A stretch of 64,000 bases of DNA from Cryptomeria japonica (taxonomy: Eukaryota > Streptophyta > Pinopsida > Cupressales > Cupressaceae), in the NCBI RefSeq assembly GCF_030272615.1, contig NC_081413.1:448672538-448736537 (forward strand). The letters are read 5' to 3'. Shown one piece after another: positions 31,917-44,085 of this stretch (the stretch's first letter is position 1; each line of letters starts with the position of its first letter). The position numbers were made by a program, and so were the translations under genes. The notes beneath the pieces are model-generated. The model made no database searches and was not told where the DNA came from. It saw only the letters and a list, made by a program, of their open reading frames with translations.

Positions 31917-34411
31917 ATGATGAAGAAGGAAGGTCCGAAGTTTTATAGAGAGAATTATAGGATATGGAGTGACAGAATGAAAATTTATATCAAGAGTTTG
32001 GGAAGTCAGTATTGGGAACATGTCGATACTAAGTATGTTGCACCTACTGGGATGTTGCCTGATGATCAAAAGAAAGAGAAACAAGAAAATCATCAAGCAT
32101 TGGAGGCTATTATCAGTTCTTTGTCTGATGCAGAGTATGTAGATGTTCATGGTCTTGAAACTGCATATGGGGTATGGAAAAAACTTGAAGATATTTATAG
32201 TGGTGATGAATATGTTAAGATTGCTAAAGAGAAGAGTCTAAGAGGAAAGTTTGATGACATGCGGATGGCTAAAGGTGAGAATATACAACAGTATGGTCAA
32301 AGGATAAAAGAGATAGTTGATGAAATTAAAAGTGCATGAGGTAAAGTGGAAGATTCTACACTTATTAGTAAGGTACTGAGAACCCTACTACCAGTCTATG
32401 CTATCAGAGTTGTAGCTATTCAGAAGCTGAAGTCCATTGACAAAACTAAGGTAACTCTTGACTCCATCATTGAGAATCTTACTACTTTTGAATTAAATGG
32501 TTATGATGGTAGTGTACAAAAATCCAAGTTTGCATTTAGAGCTTATATTTCTAACACATCTATGAGGAAAAGTAGAGATGCCAGTTAGAGTTATGAATCA
32601 AGATCCAATAGAGAAGCTGATGATGAAGACAATTTAGTTGAGCTTGAAGCATTGTTGGCCAAGCAGTTGCCTAGAGGTATAGGTAAATATAGAGGCAAAT
32701 TACCTTTGAAATGTTTTGCATGCAACAAGATTGGACACATTGTTGCTAATTGTCCTAATGGTGATAATGAGCACAAAGGAGAGAAATTCAAGAAGTACAA
32801 GGGTAACGGCAAAAGAGTTTGTCTTATTGCTATTGATGGTGGTATCACTGATGAGGAATCCGATGGTGATGATAATAAAGAAACTATGTTTGTAGCCATT
32901 AAAGAAGGGATGTCAGACCAGAAGGCTTTAGTATCTAGGATGGATAACTCTGATGATTGGATCATTGATAGTGGTTATTAACATCACATGAACGGTGATC
33001 AGAGCAAATTTCTTTCTTTGAAGGAATGTGATGGCAGAGTTGTAAGATTTGGTAATGACTCACCCTACATGGTTAAAGGTAAGGGAACTATTTCTCTTAA
33101 TGGAAAGAGTAGTGCAGATGATGTCTACTAGGTTGAAGGTCTAAAGCACAATCTTTTGAGTGTGGCAGAACTCATTGACGGAGGATACCCATTGGAATTT
33201 AAAAATAGTATGTGCAAGATCTATGATTTAAAGGTGAACTGATTGCAACTAGGATGAAAACTAAAGGTAACTTGTTTCATCTTAATCCTAAAGTCAACAA
33301 CTATTTAATTGCAAAGATAGATGATAGTTGGCTTTGGCATACGAGATTTTGTCATATAAACTTTGATAACATTGTTAAAGTGAGTAAGTCCAAGACAGTG
33401 AGAGGTTTTCCTCAGTTAGACAAACCGGTTAATTCTCTATGCAAAGAATGTTAGTTGGGAAAGATGACATCCTCAACTTTCAAGAGAAAATCTTTTTTAG
33501 CAGAACATTTGTTAGATTTGGTTCATATAGATCTTTGTGGACCAATACGAACAAAAATTATTCAAGGTGATAGATATTTCATGATCTAGTAGATGATTGC
33601 TCAAGGATGATGTGGGTCACATTCTTGAAGGATAATACTAAAGATTTTGTTAGGTTCAAGGCATTCAGGGCCTTAGCTGAGAAAGAGAGTGGTAAGAAGA
33701 TAAAGTGTCTGAGGATAGATCAGGGCAGTGAATTTACTTTTGAGGAATTCACTAGGTATTGTGAAGAAAATGGTATCAAATGACAACTTTTTGCACCAAG
33801 GACACCACGGAAGAATGGTATCGTAGAGAGAAACAACTGATTAGTTTTTGAAGCTGCTAGGATGATGTTGATACAAGGAGGTGTAGCAAAACATTTCTGG
33901 AGAGAAGTTGTCAGTACAACTGTCTACACTATGAACCAAATTCTGGTAAAGAGAGGTAAGGATAAGACTCCTTATGAAATATTGGTATGGTAGAACACCT
34001 CGTGTTAGTTATTTTAGAATATTTGGAAAAAAATATTTTATTAAGAGAGGTGATTATATTAGCAAATTTGAGGCTAAAAGTGATGAAGGTATATTTCTTG
34101 GCTATTCCACCATGAGTAAGGCCTACAAGTGTTTTAATAACCAAACACAAAGAATTGTTGAGAGTGCCTATGTTTGAGTGTTAGAATTTACTGAAGTCTC
34201 AAAGGAAACTAGTTCAGAGAAAAAGGATGAAGATCCTTGCATTTTGTTTTTGCAACCAGAAACTATGAAATCTGAAACCAGCAAAGCAAATATTGATGTA
34301 CCAGTCCAACCGAAACAGATAAATTCAGAAGCTGAACCTAAAGATAATGATCATGTTATTATAAGATATGTGAGACTAAATCACAATCTTGAACAGATTA
34401 TTGGGGATAAG
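31917..34411 (+). pseudogene. Copia-5 gag-protease-integrase (broken)
   Basis: Gag starts at the ATG at 31917 (MMKKEGPKFYRENYRIWS). One frame continues through stops at 32337 and 32586 to a CCHC knuckle at 32712-32753 (CFACNKIGHIVANC). It ends at the protease site (32961-32981), which reads DSGY then a stop before HHM. Integrase follows with many stops: WLWHTRFCHINFDNIVK (33330), a Cys pair region ending LCKEC at 33454, DDCSRMMWVTFLKD (33590), DQGSEFTFEEF (33720) and NGIVERNN (33815). The linker YFRIFGKKYFIK to SDEGIFLGYS is clear. It ends at NA-2. Confidence 0.85.
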
Positions 34412-35600
34412 TGTTACTACTTATCAAGTTGCCATTAGTTTTATGTCAAAGTTATTCTATATACTCTAGTCGGTTATCTCTACCGAGATATTCAGTCAGT
34501 ATGCACAGTCTAGTCGATTATTGTAGAAAGCAGTCTTAGAGTGTAGTATACACCAAGCTGTCTACTGAGTATCAATCCATGTCTACCGAGCAGCAAAGAT
34601 GACACACCGAGTTGTTATACACTGAGTGAAATGTGTTACCAGATTCATTGAACCTAGACATACATATGAAAACGTGTTACAAGATCAAGGAACATCTAAT
34701 CGTTATCACATTGGAAATTGCACTTAAAGATTGTGTATGATTTTGAGGTCATCTAACTAATGAAATATTTTGCATGGTTATTCATTTGATAAAACATGTT
34801 TGTAAGATTGACGCAATGAATGGATCACTGACATAAGAGATCTATTAATACAACATGGATTAAGATCAGAAATATACAAGTACCATGATAGAAAGGAAGA
34901 GATAGAGATATATGAAGTAAGACATGTGAAAGCACTAAGTGTCATGATTGTTATAGAGACATAGAGGTCACCGAAAAGGATTTCAGAGAATAGTCAAAGA
35001 ACAGAGTAAACAGAAGGGTTTACTGAGTTACTATATGGGTTACTGAGGTATGGTATAAGCAAGGTAATCTATTTTGAGCACATAGAATCTGCTATAACAT
35101 TCCAGATGTAAAGTTGCAGATATTTGTAATAATTTTATTGTAATATTTTGAAGTTGTAAGAGAAACCTTTAACAGGGTAAAGGACTCTAATCAAGTCTAT
35201 AAATTGTAAAGCCTTTAACCAGGTGCAGCGTTTAGTTTAAGTGTTGTAAAATCCTTTAGAAAGGTAGACCTAATAGATCTTGATACTCCTAACAGGGTAA
35301 GCTATCAGAAATAGCTAAACATGTAACTCTAATCAAGCAACCTTTATTATTGCAGTAGTGAAGTTGTGGGTGCCATCCCCACCATAGTTTTTCTCTTTAA
35401 CCAAGAGTTTCTGCGTAACCAAAATATATGTGTTATGGAGTGAATCATCTATGATTGTTATCTATTTGTTTTAGCTTTATATTATGTTACTACACTATTC
35501 AGTTTATGCATAACAGTAAAGTTATTATTGAAGAAAAGTTTTGAAGTACTGATTCACCCCTCCCCTCTCAGTACATTTGCTTTCCATATTGGGCCTAATA
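34412..35600 (+). repeat. NA-2 5' LTR
   Basis: 1189 bp starting TGTTACTACTTATC and ending CCTAATA (an expected terminal CA reads TA). It matches 52600-53673 with scattered substitutions. It carries ctgattcacccctcccctct near its end, as in Copia-1, Copia-4 and Copia-5. Confidence 0.87.
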
Positions 35601-35602
35601 AT

Positions 35603-35614
35603 TGGTATCAGAGC
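35603..35614 (+). promoter_or_regulatory. NA-2 primer-binding site
   Basis: TGGTATCAGAGC, methionine-tRNA-type, two bases after the LTR. It places NA-2 with the copia-like elements by priming. Confidence 0.87.
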
Positions 35615-35649
35615 TTCAATCTTGGAAAAGGGTTTAACTGCCTAAAGAG

Positions 35650-37001
35650 AAAGATCTTATCAATAGAAGGCTATAAACAATCTCGGAGGATTGTGTATCT
35701 ACAAGAAGAACTGGATCAATCTAATCAAGTAATTGCAGACATGTAAAGACAAATGCAAAAATCTGTGAAAGTGAGAAGAGGATTATCTGATGATTTGCAA
35801 GACTCTCAAGAGTTAGTGGAACAAATTGAGACATCATCTGAGAACAGTATATCTGAAGAAACTGAAGAAATGATTGGAGTATTGAGAGAAAAGAACAAAG
35901 CACTGGCTGATCAACTAAAAGCAATGAAAAGAGAAGATGAACATTTCAGCACACAGATGACTAAAAATCTTGATGCATTAAGGACAACCGAGGATAAAGT
36001 AAGAGATCTACAAAGAGAGAAACAACAACTTGAAGTCTTAGTATCTGATAAGAATGATGAAATCACAAGGTTGACTAGAATTCAACAAAATCTGTCAGAT
36101 CAACTAGGTTATGCACATCATGAAGCAAATCTGAAGGATGATGAGAATCAAGAATTGAAACTTGATCGATGAACTTAAAACAAAGAAGAAATCCAAAGAA
36201 ACACTGAAGAAGAGTTATGAAGCATCAAAGATGTTGGATGAGCAACTGAATACAAGAAGACCCAACAAAGATGCAGGACTTGGTTACAAAGGAAAATACT
36301 CTACTGAGAAGGGAATTCATACTACCAAGAGAGGAGAATCATCAAAGCAAGCTGGAAATAAGAATAACATCAAAAGAAAGAAGCATATTTGCAACTACTG
36401 TGGAAATCAAGGTCACCCTGCCAACATGTGCCAAATCAGAAAAAATAAGCAATAGAATGTCACTAAGTCCAAAGGTTATTGTTACAATTGCAATAAATAT
36501 GGTCACACATGTAGTCAATGTAGGACAAAGTCTATCAAAAATTATCAGAAGGCAAAATTCAAAGGGTTTTGTAAAAACTGCAATAGATATGGACATAGTA
36601 TCGAGAAGTGTTGGCTTAAGCAAACAAACTATGTGTGGTCTGCACATCGAGCAAATGCTAGAGGTTACCGAACTCACACACATCCTTACCAACAATATTC
36701 TGCAGTACCATGGGATTACAATACAAGGATATGGTGTGAATGTTGTGGAAGATATGGACATATAAGTGCCAATTGTTTTATAAGGTTTGGAATGAACAAC
36801 CGAAGATCATGGAGAAATCCTGGTATGACATGTTTTCATTGTCACAAAGTTGGACACTTGGCTGGAGCTTGCAGAGATCAACCTAGAAAAGACACTGAAG
36901 AAATAAAAGACAAATTAAAGATGATTTGGAAAAAGAAGGAAAATGTGTCAAATGAAAAAAGCACCTTACCTACCGAGTTAGGTGCACCTATTCCAAATTA
37001 A
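35650..37001 (+). pseudogene. NA-2 gag-like protein: coiled coil plus five CCHC zinc knuckles
   Basis: The N-terminal half (to about 36170) is a charged, heptad-like coiled coil (EETEEMIGVLREKNKALADQ, then TEDKVRDLQREKQQLEVL). The C-terminal half has five CX2CX4HX4C knuckles in one frame between about 36390 and 36890: CNYCGNQGHPANMC, CYNCNKYGHTCSQC, CKNCNRYGHSIEKC, CECCGRYGHISANC and CFHCHKVGHLAGAC. Lesions: a stop at 35744, a one-base shift near 36168 and a stop at 36453 after the first knuckle. The true start is not clear; I place it after the primer site. The layout resembles gag of SIRE-type copia elements, by inference only. Confidence 0.75.
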
Positions 37002-37548
37002 TCCATAAAGGTATGAAGGGACTACATTCTCTCAAGGTTAAATCTTAACAATTCCTATTTTATTATGTACTTAATTCAAATCTGTGTAATTAAGATGTAT
37101 TAGTAAGTTTGAAATTCTATCAAAGTCTTTTAAAGCACTATACAAGAAACCTATCAAGTCGATGTACACAGGAAATTGTCTAGTCGGTAAATGAAGGAAG
37201 TTTGGTTACTCGGTTAAAGCGGAAAAAGGAAAGAAGGTTAAGTGGAACCGAGTGCATTTAATGTTTTTGACCTAACCTGCATAGAGCTCGATAAGGTATA
37301 TTGTGTACTTAAAAGCATTTTTGGAGTCATTTTTACTTACCAAGCTTTCGAGAGAGCAGAGCAAAGCGAATCTAAGGCAATCAAACCTCCTACAAAGCAA
37401 ATTCAAGGTATTTACATTAATCTCAATGCATTGTTAAGCTGGTTTACTGATCTTATCAAGTTGCTATTATTTGCTAAGTGTGAAGTGTCTGTCGTTTGAA
37501 ATCTTAAAACCCTAAGGATCCTTTGTTAGCTTTTATCTGAAATTGACA
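37002..37548 (+). other. Spacer between NA-2 genes
   Basis: About 550 bp of AT-rich sequence. An 85-codon ORF (37242-37499) is present but shows no motif and could be chance. Sequence such as ctaccgagttagg and gtcggtaaatgaagg resembles the ctaccgag/gtcggt words repeated in the NA-2 LTR. Confidence 0.4.
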
Positions 37549-38739
37549 ATGGTATTTAAGATCCAAGATCCCATCATTGTTAAGAATGTAGAGAAGCCCT
37601 CACTAAAATACTCTTTGACTCCCAAAGTTGCATCTGAACTGGATGACAAAACCACTTTTTCACTCATCCTGAATAGAGTGTTGTTAGTTGAGGATGTGAG
37701 ATTCTTCACCAAATTTCGTGTTTAAGAACTCGGTCATGTTGAAATCAAAGACACCTATGATGAATTATGCACATATGGTAAATTGAATAGCAAGTATGAG
37801 CACATTAAGATCAAGGGATTAACTAAAGCCCTAGCCTATCCCCATGTGTTCAAACCCCAGTGGGTCAAGTTTGTTCTAAGTAGAGTTCACGATGATTTCA
37901 TGTGGCTAGAAGAGCAACCATTTAGGATTACCAAGGAAATCATTCATCTGATTATCGGTTACCCCATTTATGATCATGCCCGAGCCCAAAAGATGATATC
38001 ATAGAAGGAATTGATCAGTTTAACTGGAGTGGAATCAGATTGTAGAGGATTGAAATTGAACAATGTCACAGATGAAGAACTAAAATTTGCCATAAGAGTA
38101 ATAGGTTACTATTTCTTCCAATCAGCAAGGGAAAATAGTGTACCTTGTGCAGCAGTATACCTAGCATACAAAATTATGAAAAAGGGAATGAAAATTGATC
38201 TATGTGAGGTGTTGCTGAAGAATCTGTTTGATAATCTAAACACCATCAGGAAGTTGTAAAAGAACAACTCGGCTAATACACTAAAGTTTGGATCATTACT
38301 TCTATGCATGTTTTTCTATTTTGAAAAATTCTTTCCATCAGTCGGTAAAGTTGTTTGGGAACTACACGGACCAATCACCCATCAGATCAATGACTTCATT
38401 AAGAAGTTAGGTGATAATTTCAATGATATTATGGATGATTACTTCAGTTTCAAGAAAAAATGCATAACAGGTATCAGATTCCACCCCAGCTAGTGGAGAA
38501 ATACAAAAATGACATATGTTTTGAAGTAGACACTGATTACTATCATGTGAATGTTGTGGAACCAAGAACTCAATCTTTGCCACTGATGGGTTACGAGATT
38601 GATTTTGACATCACACAACAATAAATTGATGCATTTCTTACATTGCCAAGACATACTACCGAGCTGAGGTATGGAACCTCTGAGGAAGTGAAGAAAAAGG
38701 TAAAGATGAGCATTGTAGTACCCAAAGCTACAAGAAAGG
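37549..38739 (+). pseudogene. NA-2 second gene, 5' part (unknown function, split by Gypsy-2)
   Basis: Starts at the ATG at 37549 (MVFKIQDPIIVKNVEK). One frame runs through stops at 37723, 38002, 38257 and 38491, then shifts near 38520 to a second frame that reaches the Gypsy-2 junction (MSIVVPKATRK). Conserved-looking segments include WLEEQPFRITKEIIHLIIGY, LKFAIRVIGYYFFQSAREN and KFGSLLLCMFFYFEKFFPS. It looks like a globular helical protein. I do not recognise a named domain, and it is unlike integrase, RT or protease. It continues at 51415, in frame once Gypsy-2 and one AAAGG copy are excluded. Confidence 0.65.
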
Positions 38740-40391
38740 TGTGTGGGAGAAAAAAGCGAGACTAGGTTAACATGCCCTAATCCTACCTCTTGTCACACAT
38801 TACGGAATACGAAAGAGCCTAGAGGTATCACACAATTGGCTACTTCTTTTTGTGAAAGAGAGAGCCACAGGCTACCTATTAGGATTTCTATTCCTTCATT
38901 GTATTTGAAAGGTAAGATTATGCAAGTTCAATTCCTAACCCTAAAATGCAAGTATGAGCTAACAACAAGATTGCATAATTGAACTTAAGCAATGGAAAGC
39001 TGTAAACACAAGGATAAAACAAGAATGCAAATGCATAGCCGGAGTCAAAATCTGAGTGGAAATGTTTGGGACGGGGGCGCGGGTGCCACTGTCCTGATTC
39101 CACACCTGAAACTGCACCTGAAACTGCTGTTTTGCACTCTGGAAAACTGTCTGAAATGCTGTCTGTCAGGAGGACCAGGGCGCCCAGCGCCTCTGTCCTA
39201 GGGACCAGGGCGCCCAGCGCCCCTGACCTGGCAGGACCAGGGTGCCCCACGCCCCTGTCCTGGTATTCTGCTCTGCAATTTGGTGTGGGGTGCTGTCTCG
39301 ACCTGCTTTTTCCGAATCTACAACCTGCGGCGTCGTCCGAGTCTCAAAACCTGCACATATATCTGAAAAAGGTGTTTGGACGGCTATATAGGGTTTTGCC
39401 TTAGTCAAACCCCTGCTTCGGTGATTTCCACCTCCACGAATAGCCAAGTTGTATTGTAAAAGTAATGTGTGTGCAGACCTTGTGTGTGTGCAAGATCTAA
39501 AATGCAAGTAACAAACTAGACCAACCTAGAAAGTAAACCCTAATTGCTTGTAAATGATAATGTAAATGCTCTAAATCAAGATGCAAAGTGATCTAAAGCA
39601 TGAATAAATGAGATATTGAAGCTCATGCAAAGACATGAAAACAATATGAAATCATACCCAACCCCCAAGGGAGAGGTACAAGCCAATCTTCAGTCGGTAA
39701 TCTCCTATTGTTCTTCAATGTCTTCCAAGCCCTAAATGAATGAATGGATTTGATAAATGCTTGATAGAGGGATGTTGTAAGTTGTTGAAGTCTTCAAAGA
39801 TCTGCTCTTTTGCTGCATATGAGGTTCCTGAAAACAAAATTCCCATCCCTTCAAATGAAGAAAGAGAGCTCTTATGTATGAAACCCTAGGTCGCAATTTC
39901 ATCTTTTGGCTGACCTAGAGATTGAATATCCCGCCAATTTCTTGGGGTTAAGCTTTATTTTATGATTGGATCGCACTCCTAAAATTTTGGGAAAAATGTC
40001 CGAGACCGTGTGCACTCCGGGCGCCATGGTCCCGGCAACTTTTCACCAATTTTTCAGGGCCGTCAGATATGATGATTTTAGAGAGAATCCCGAAGTTACA
40101 AGTGATTTCGAGATGTTTTGACCCCCGAAATCAAGCCCCCAAGTTCAAAATAGGACTTAATTAGGGTTTTTGATTAGATGATGTATTGGAGGAATCATAT
40201 GAAAAGGGGCACACTTTAATGAAAGGGCCCGACTTTATGATGTGAAGGATGATGAAATTAGACCTAATTAATTTGATTAATTAAGTGCTAAAGGGGAAAT
40301 ATAATGCAAAATGCAACTGCGCCAAGGCGGGTGCTAAACTAGGTGTTAAATTGTACTACTTTAGCAAGTACGTACAATTTATGACGTTACA
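38740..40391 (-). repeat. Gypsy-2 3' LTR
   Basis: 1652 bp, TGTGTGGGAG to GACGTTACA on the plus strand. It contains GC-rich units (gcgcccagcgcc, gaccagggcgc) at about 39165-39260 and a single gggcgccatggtcccgg motif near 40020. It is 44 bp longer than its partner because the partner has lost units in the GC-rich stretch. Confidence 0.92.
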
Positions 40392-40409
40392 TTTAGCCCC
40401 CACTTTAGC
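40392..40409 (-). promoter_or_regulatory. Gypsy-2 polypurine tract
   Basis: Minus strand reads aaagtgggggctaaa directly before the LTR start TGTAACG. It is identical at 55334-55351 in Gypsy-3. The following ~600 bp (40410-41015) holds no supported gene and is the region upstream of the antisense PMD gene, so it may contain that gene's promoter. Confidence 0.75.
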
Positions 40410-41015
40410 GGTCATATGAGTACTACGTGCATATGCAAGATAAAGTACAGAAAGTAAACGTCATTTGAAAAAGGATATATCCATAAGTTGTCGGACGAAG
40501 CCCCCAGCGGTATCTGCAGTACACAGTTAGGAACTGCACCCTACAAAAGACACGTTAGATCACAAAAATCACCTAATGCTTACTAAGGAAATTGATGAAA
40601 TTTGCGAGTAGCTATATGACCCCCCCTGTTTCGACTTGCTTATTAGGGAGGTGAAATAGGGTAGCATGTTTACTTACGACAAATTGTGTAAGAGAGTATT
40701 GATGAGGGATGTTCACTGAAAAGGCTTCATCAGAGCACTTTTTGGAACATCCCGAGAGTAGGGGAGCAAAAATACGATTCCTACGCAACAAATGGTTTGA
40801 AAATCGCATCTCCCAAACTCAAGTTATGATGAAATGAGTAATAGAGGAAAATTAGGGTTTTGAAAGTAAATGTAAAAGAATGAAAGTATATACCTTTGAA
40901 AGTGACATTTGCATTTGTCACTTTGTTGATTCTGAGTACTGTTCATTGCAGCAGAGCCCACATAGCCATCATCATGCCTTCATGATGACAGGAGCATCCC
41001 ACGAGAATTGAGATC

Positions 41016-43460
41016 CTGCGACAGGCCGTGATCGACGACGAGCCACTGGACGAGGTGAGTTGACTGAACTTTGACTTTTGATTTTCTGCATTTGACTTTC
41101 TGTGATCGTTTGCGGGCCCTGGAATCTGACCATGGGTCCCACACAGGGCGCCATGGTCCCTTTAGGGCACCATGGTCCCTGTGGGGTACCATGGTCCCCT
41201 CAGGGTGCCATGGTCCCTGTGGGGCACCATGGTCCCTAACAGGGCGCCATGGTCCCTTCAGGGCACCATGGTCCCTGACAGGGCGCCATGGTCCTTGACA
41301 GGACTTGACGAGAGATACCAGGGTTAGCATACGATGTTCGACAGTTTGCATGAATGATTTTGATGATTGAGTATTGATTACGGTTATGTTTTTGTGATGC
41401 AGGGTCTCCCGTACATGAGAGAGCACACGGCGGGGCAGATTCTTTGTAGTTTGCAAGATCAGATTCCCTGACTTACTCAGGCAGAGAGAGACACATTGTC
41501 GATAGTAGGTTTGTGGTCTATGATTCTTATGCCGGCCATCCGATTTCATCCCGTGATGCTGATGGCACTCATGGAGCGATGGGATCCTGACACATGCACA
41601 TTCCAGCTTCCAGTAGGGGAGATGACGGTGACACTTGAGGATGTGTACCACATTCTTCGCCTACTGATCAGAGGAGCTACCGTGACATATGCGACCGATC
41701 GGTCAGTAGAGGATTATCAGAGGGAGCAGGTATATTGCATAGGGAGAGTCATGCCGAGTGAGACGAGAGGTCGTATCTTATGATAGCCATCATTGCACTA
41801 GCCGTCTGCCCTAATGGGCGAGGTACGCACATGCATGGGGGTCTCACATGGTGCATCAGGGCTATGGAGAGACACAGGAGAGTATATGCCTGGGGTCGGA
41901 GTATGCTTGCACATCTCTATCACGACCTCGAGGAGTATGTTTTCGGATAGGGTTGCAGCTTGATGACATGCACACTTCTGCAGGTGTGGATATTTGAGCA
42001 CTTTACATGCACCAAGCCTGTCGGCTATCCGATGAGTACGGCTAGCGAGCGACCTAGGGTATTTGCTTATCCACTTACCAGCGAGTGGAGATTTGGAGAT
42101 CTATTGTATTGGAGAGTGATAGTTGACAGATTGACAGCTGAGGTGACCGTGTGGAGACCATATCTGCAGATGCACAGATGGGATGGGATGGAGAGATAGT
42201 TAGCATGCCTACAGAGGAACTACCTACTGAGAGGACAATATCCCCACATCATAGTCCCATTCTACTTTGACCGAGTACGGAGGCAGTTTGGGCTAGAGCA
42301 GTGTGTTCCAGCCAATGTGCCATCTACACTCGACACTCCCGAGTCCTTCCCAGACCCAGAGCAGTAGTGAGACCGACGATAGACGATATCGAGATCACAA
42401 ATATAGAGGGATCCGACCAGGATGTGGTCACTGATTATGCTGCAGATCCCGGGGCACAGCGCAGGTATCTCTCATGGTTTATGAGATCATACCCAGGGCC
42501 TATCTTTCCACCAGATCATCCGACAGGCCATCCAGGCCCATGGAGACATGGAGACCGAGATGAGGATCAGGGATCCAGGTCGAAGGAGGGAGAGGGTCAT
42601 GAGGAGGCAGGAGATCCTGATCCACCCACAGAGGATCAGCCTAGTGCCGAGGAGGAGGAGGACGGGGATGACGATGAGGAGGAGAGAGATGATGATGAGG
42701 AGAATGAGGATATAGATGAGGATGGGGATGATGAGGAGGAGGATAGAGATGATGAGGAGGGGTCAGATGCTGCTCCCCACCATTCAGGAGATGATACCAT
42801 AGCCCTAGATCCTCCTCTTATTTCCCAAAAGGGGGAACATGAGGCGATATGAAGACCTGTTTCTAGTACGGGCCAGAATACACCCATTGTGCACAGATTG
42901 TTCGAGCATGGGGAGCCTAGTAGTTCCCAGTCACAGATGCTACCATATCACGATCCCTACTGGCGTGAGGGAGATCTAGGTATAGTAGGTTTATATTGAT
43001 TGATTGATGTTTTGATGATATAAAATGGTACTAACACAAAATCTGTTCCACTGCTACAGCTAATGTGCACGAGTGGTGCTCCTTGATCCAGCAAGCAGTG
43101 ATAGATATCTCCATGACAGCACAGATCCCTAGTTTCTCACAGGTTGCTTATATACCTCAAGGGAACGCGGGTCGGCATGATGATTTGTTTTCCCCATTTT
43201 GAGTACAGGTAGAGATATGGAGGGAGAGAGAGCGGGCTCTATCAGAGGACCTTCAGCGAGCACAACATGATCTAGCAGTAGCTAAGGCTGAGGCTACCTC
43301 ATATCGCGCTATCCTTATGGATAGGGATCGTAGGAGTTTCTCTCGAAGCCATTCGCGATCTATATCACGGTATATGCCTATGGGTCCACTTGCACGGCCG
43401 GATCAGGAGGGAGCTTCTAGTCGTCACTCTCCAGCCACCAGCCCTAGGGATAGGAGATGA
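41016..43460 (+). pseudogene. Antisense plant mobile domain (PMD) gene in Gypsy-2, decayed
   Basis: Lies between integrase and the 3' LTR, on the strand opposite gag-pol. By comparison with Gypsy-3 it has three exons: 41016-41054, 41403-42979 and 43060-43460, with GT-AG introns. The PMD core reads MERWDPDTCTFQLPVGEMTV, then LLQVWIFEHF and VRRQFGLEQCVPA, typical of PMD proteins. A long Asp/Glu tract (about 42640-42770) and an Arg/Ser-rich tail (SRSHSRS, near 43340) follow. Lesions: the start ATG is CTG at 41016, stops at about 41470 and 42197, and a ~52-bp deletion near 41777 with a frameshift. The region is visibly more GC-rich than gag-pol. Its role in the element is unknown. Confidence 0.75.
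41146..41300. repeat. Eight 19-20-bp GGGCGCCATGGTCCC units in PMD intron 1 (Gypsy-2)
   Basis: Head-to-tail units gggcRccatggtccctNNN, each with the palindrome CCATGG. It lies wholly inside the predicted first intron (41055-41402). Related single copies occur in each gypsy LTR. Confidence 0.9.
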
Positions 43461-44085
43461 TTTTATGATGTAGGGTATGATTTTATGATGTAGGGTAGGT
43501 CACATTTTGGATGTGTAGTGACCTACCTTTGTATATTGATCCACACATATATATATATATATACATGCTTCTTTGTTTCAAACGTGTTATCTTTAATGCC
43601 TAAACAATGTGTATTGTGATTAAAGTTAATACATTTGGTAAGTGTACATGTATGTTTTGAATTTAATTTCCATGTGATTGATTTCTCAATGCTCCATGAT
43701 TAAATTGATACATGTGTGACTTAATTAAAATATTTAATCAAGTACTACATTGATGATAGGGAAGAAAAATATGTGTTAAGCCTACGAATCATATAACCAA
43801 TGTGATTTAATTCGAAATTTAAACACAACATGACATGATTCAACTTAACACATAAAAACATTGTATAATATGTCAACATAATGAAAAATGTAAATCTTTT
43901 GCAATTTACATAAAATGACTTCAAGACAAACCATAAAGTAAAGACACATGCTTGTCAGGAACGAAGCAATATAGATTAAACAAAACATCATTTAATTCTA
44001 TTTGCTCTAACCAAAGATACGTTAACATATTATCCAATTTTGAAGAAGTGAGAAAGGAAATAGATAAATGATAAGGAATGAGGCA
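43461..44085. other. AT-rich spacer between convergent gag-pol and PMD genes (Gypsy-2)
   Basis: About 625 bp with no ORF. A 20-bp segment (atgattttatgatgtagggt) is directly duplicated at about 43455-43494 and single in Gypsy-3. A (TA)n run is at about 43545-43562. It probably holds the 3' ends of both convergent transcripts. Confidence 0.5.

Larger units (their letters stand above)
30517..34411 (+). mobile_element. Copia-5, Ty1/copia element interrupted by NA-2
   Basis: Plus-strand element: 5' LTR, primer site, gag, protease and integrase, and the start of the integrase-RT linker. NA-2 interrupts it at 34411 within LEQIIGDK, the conserved segment just before RT. RT, RNase H and the 3' LTR should lie beyond the right edge. 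Confidence 0.83.

Noticed and set aside
36271-36765. 164-codon plus-strand ORF (and its minus-strand shadow) in the zinc-knuckle region of NA-2
   Set aside because: A neighbouring frame contains all five CCHC knuckles, so this is an out-of-frame shadow.
41146-41300. Direct-repeat array resembling a CRISPR
   Set aside because: Units of 19-20 bp run head to tail without unique spacers, and the setting is a plant retrotransposon intron.
40980-41651. 223-codon minus-strand ORF across the intron repeats
   Set aside because: Its openness is due to the 19-20-bp repeat array (repeated RPVRDHGALKGPW-like text) and the opposite strand of the PMD exon. It is not kept intact in Gypsy-3.
42636-42887. 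Minus-strand Ser-rich ORF
   Set aside because: It is the complement of the Asp/Glu tract in the PMD gene.
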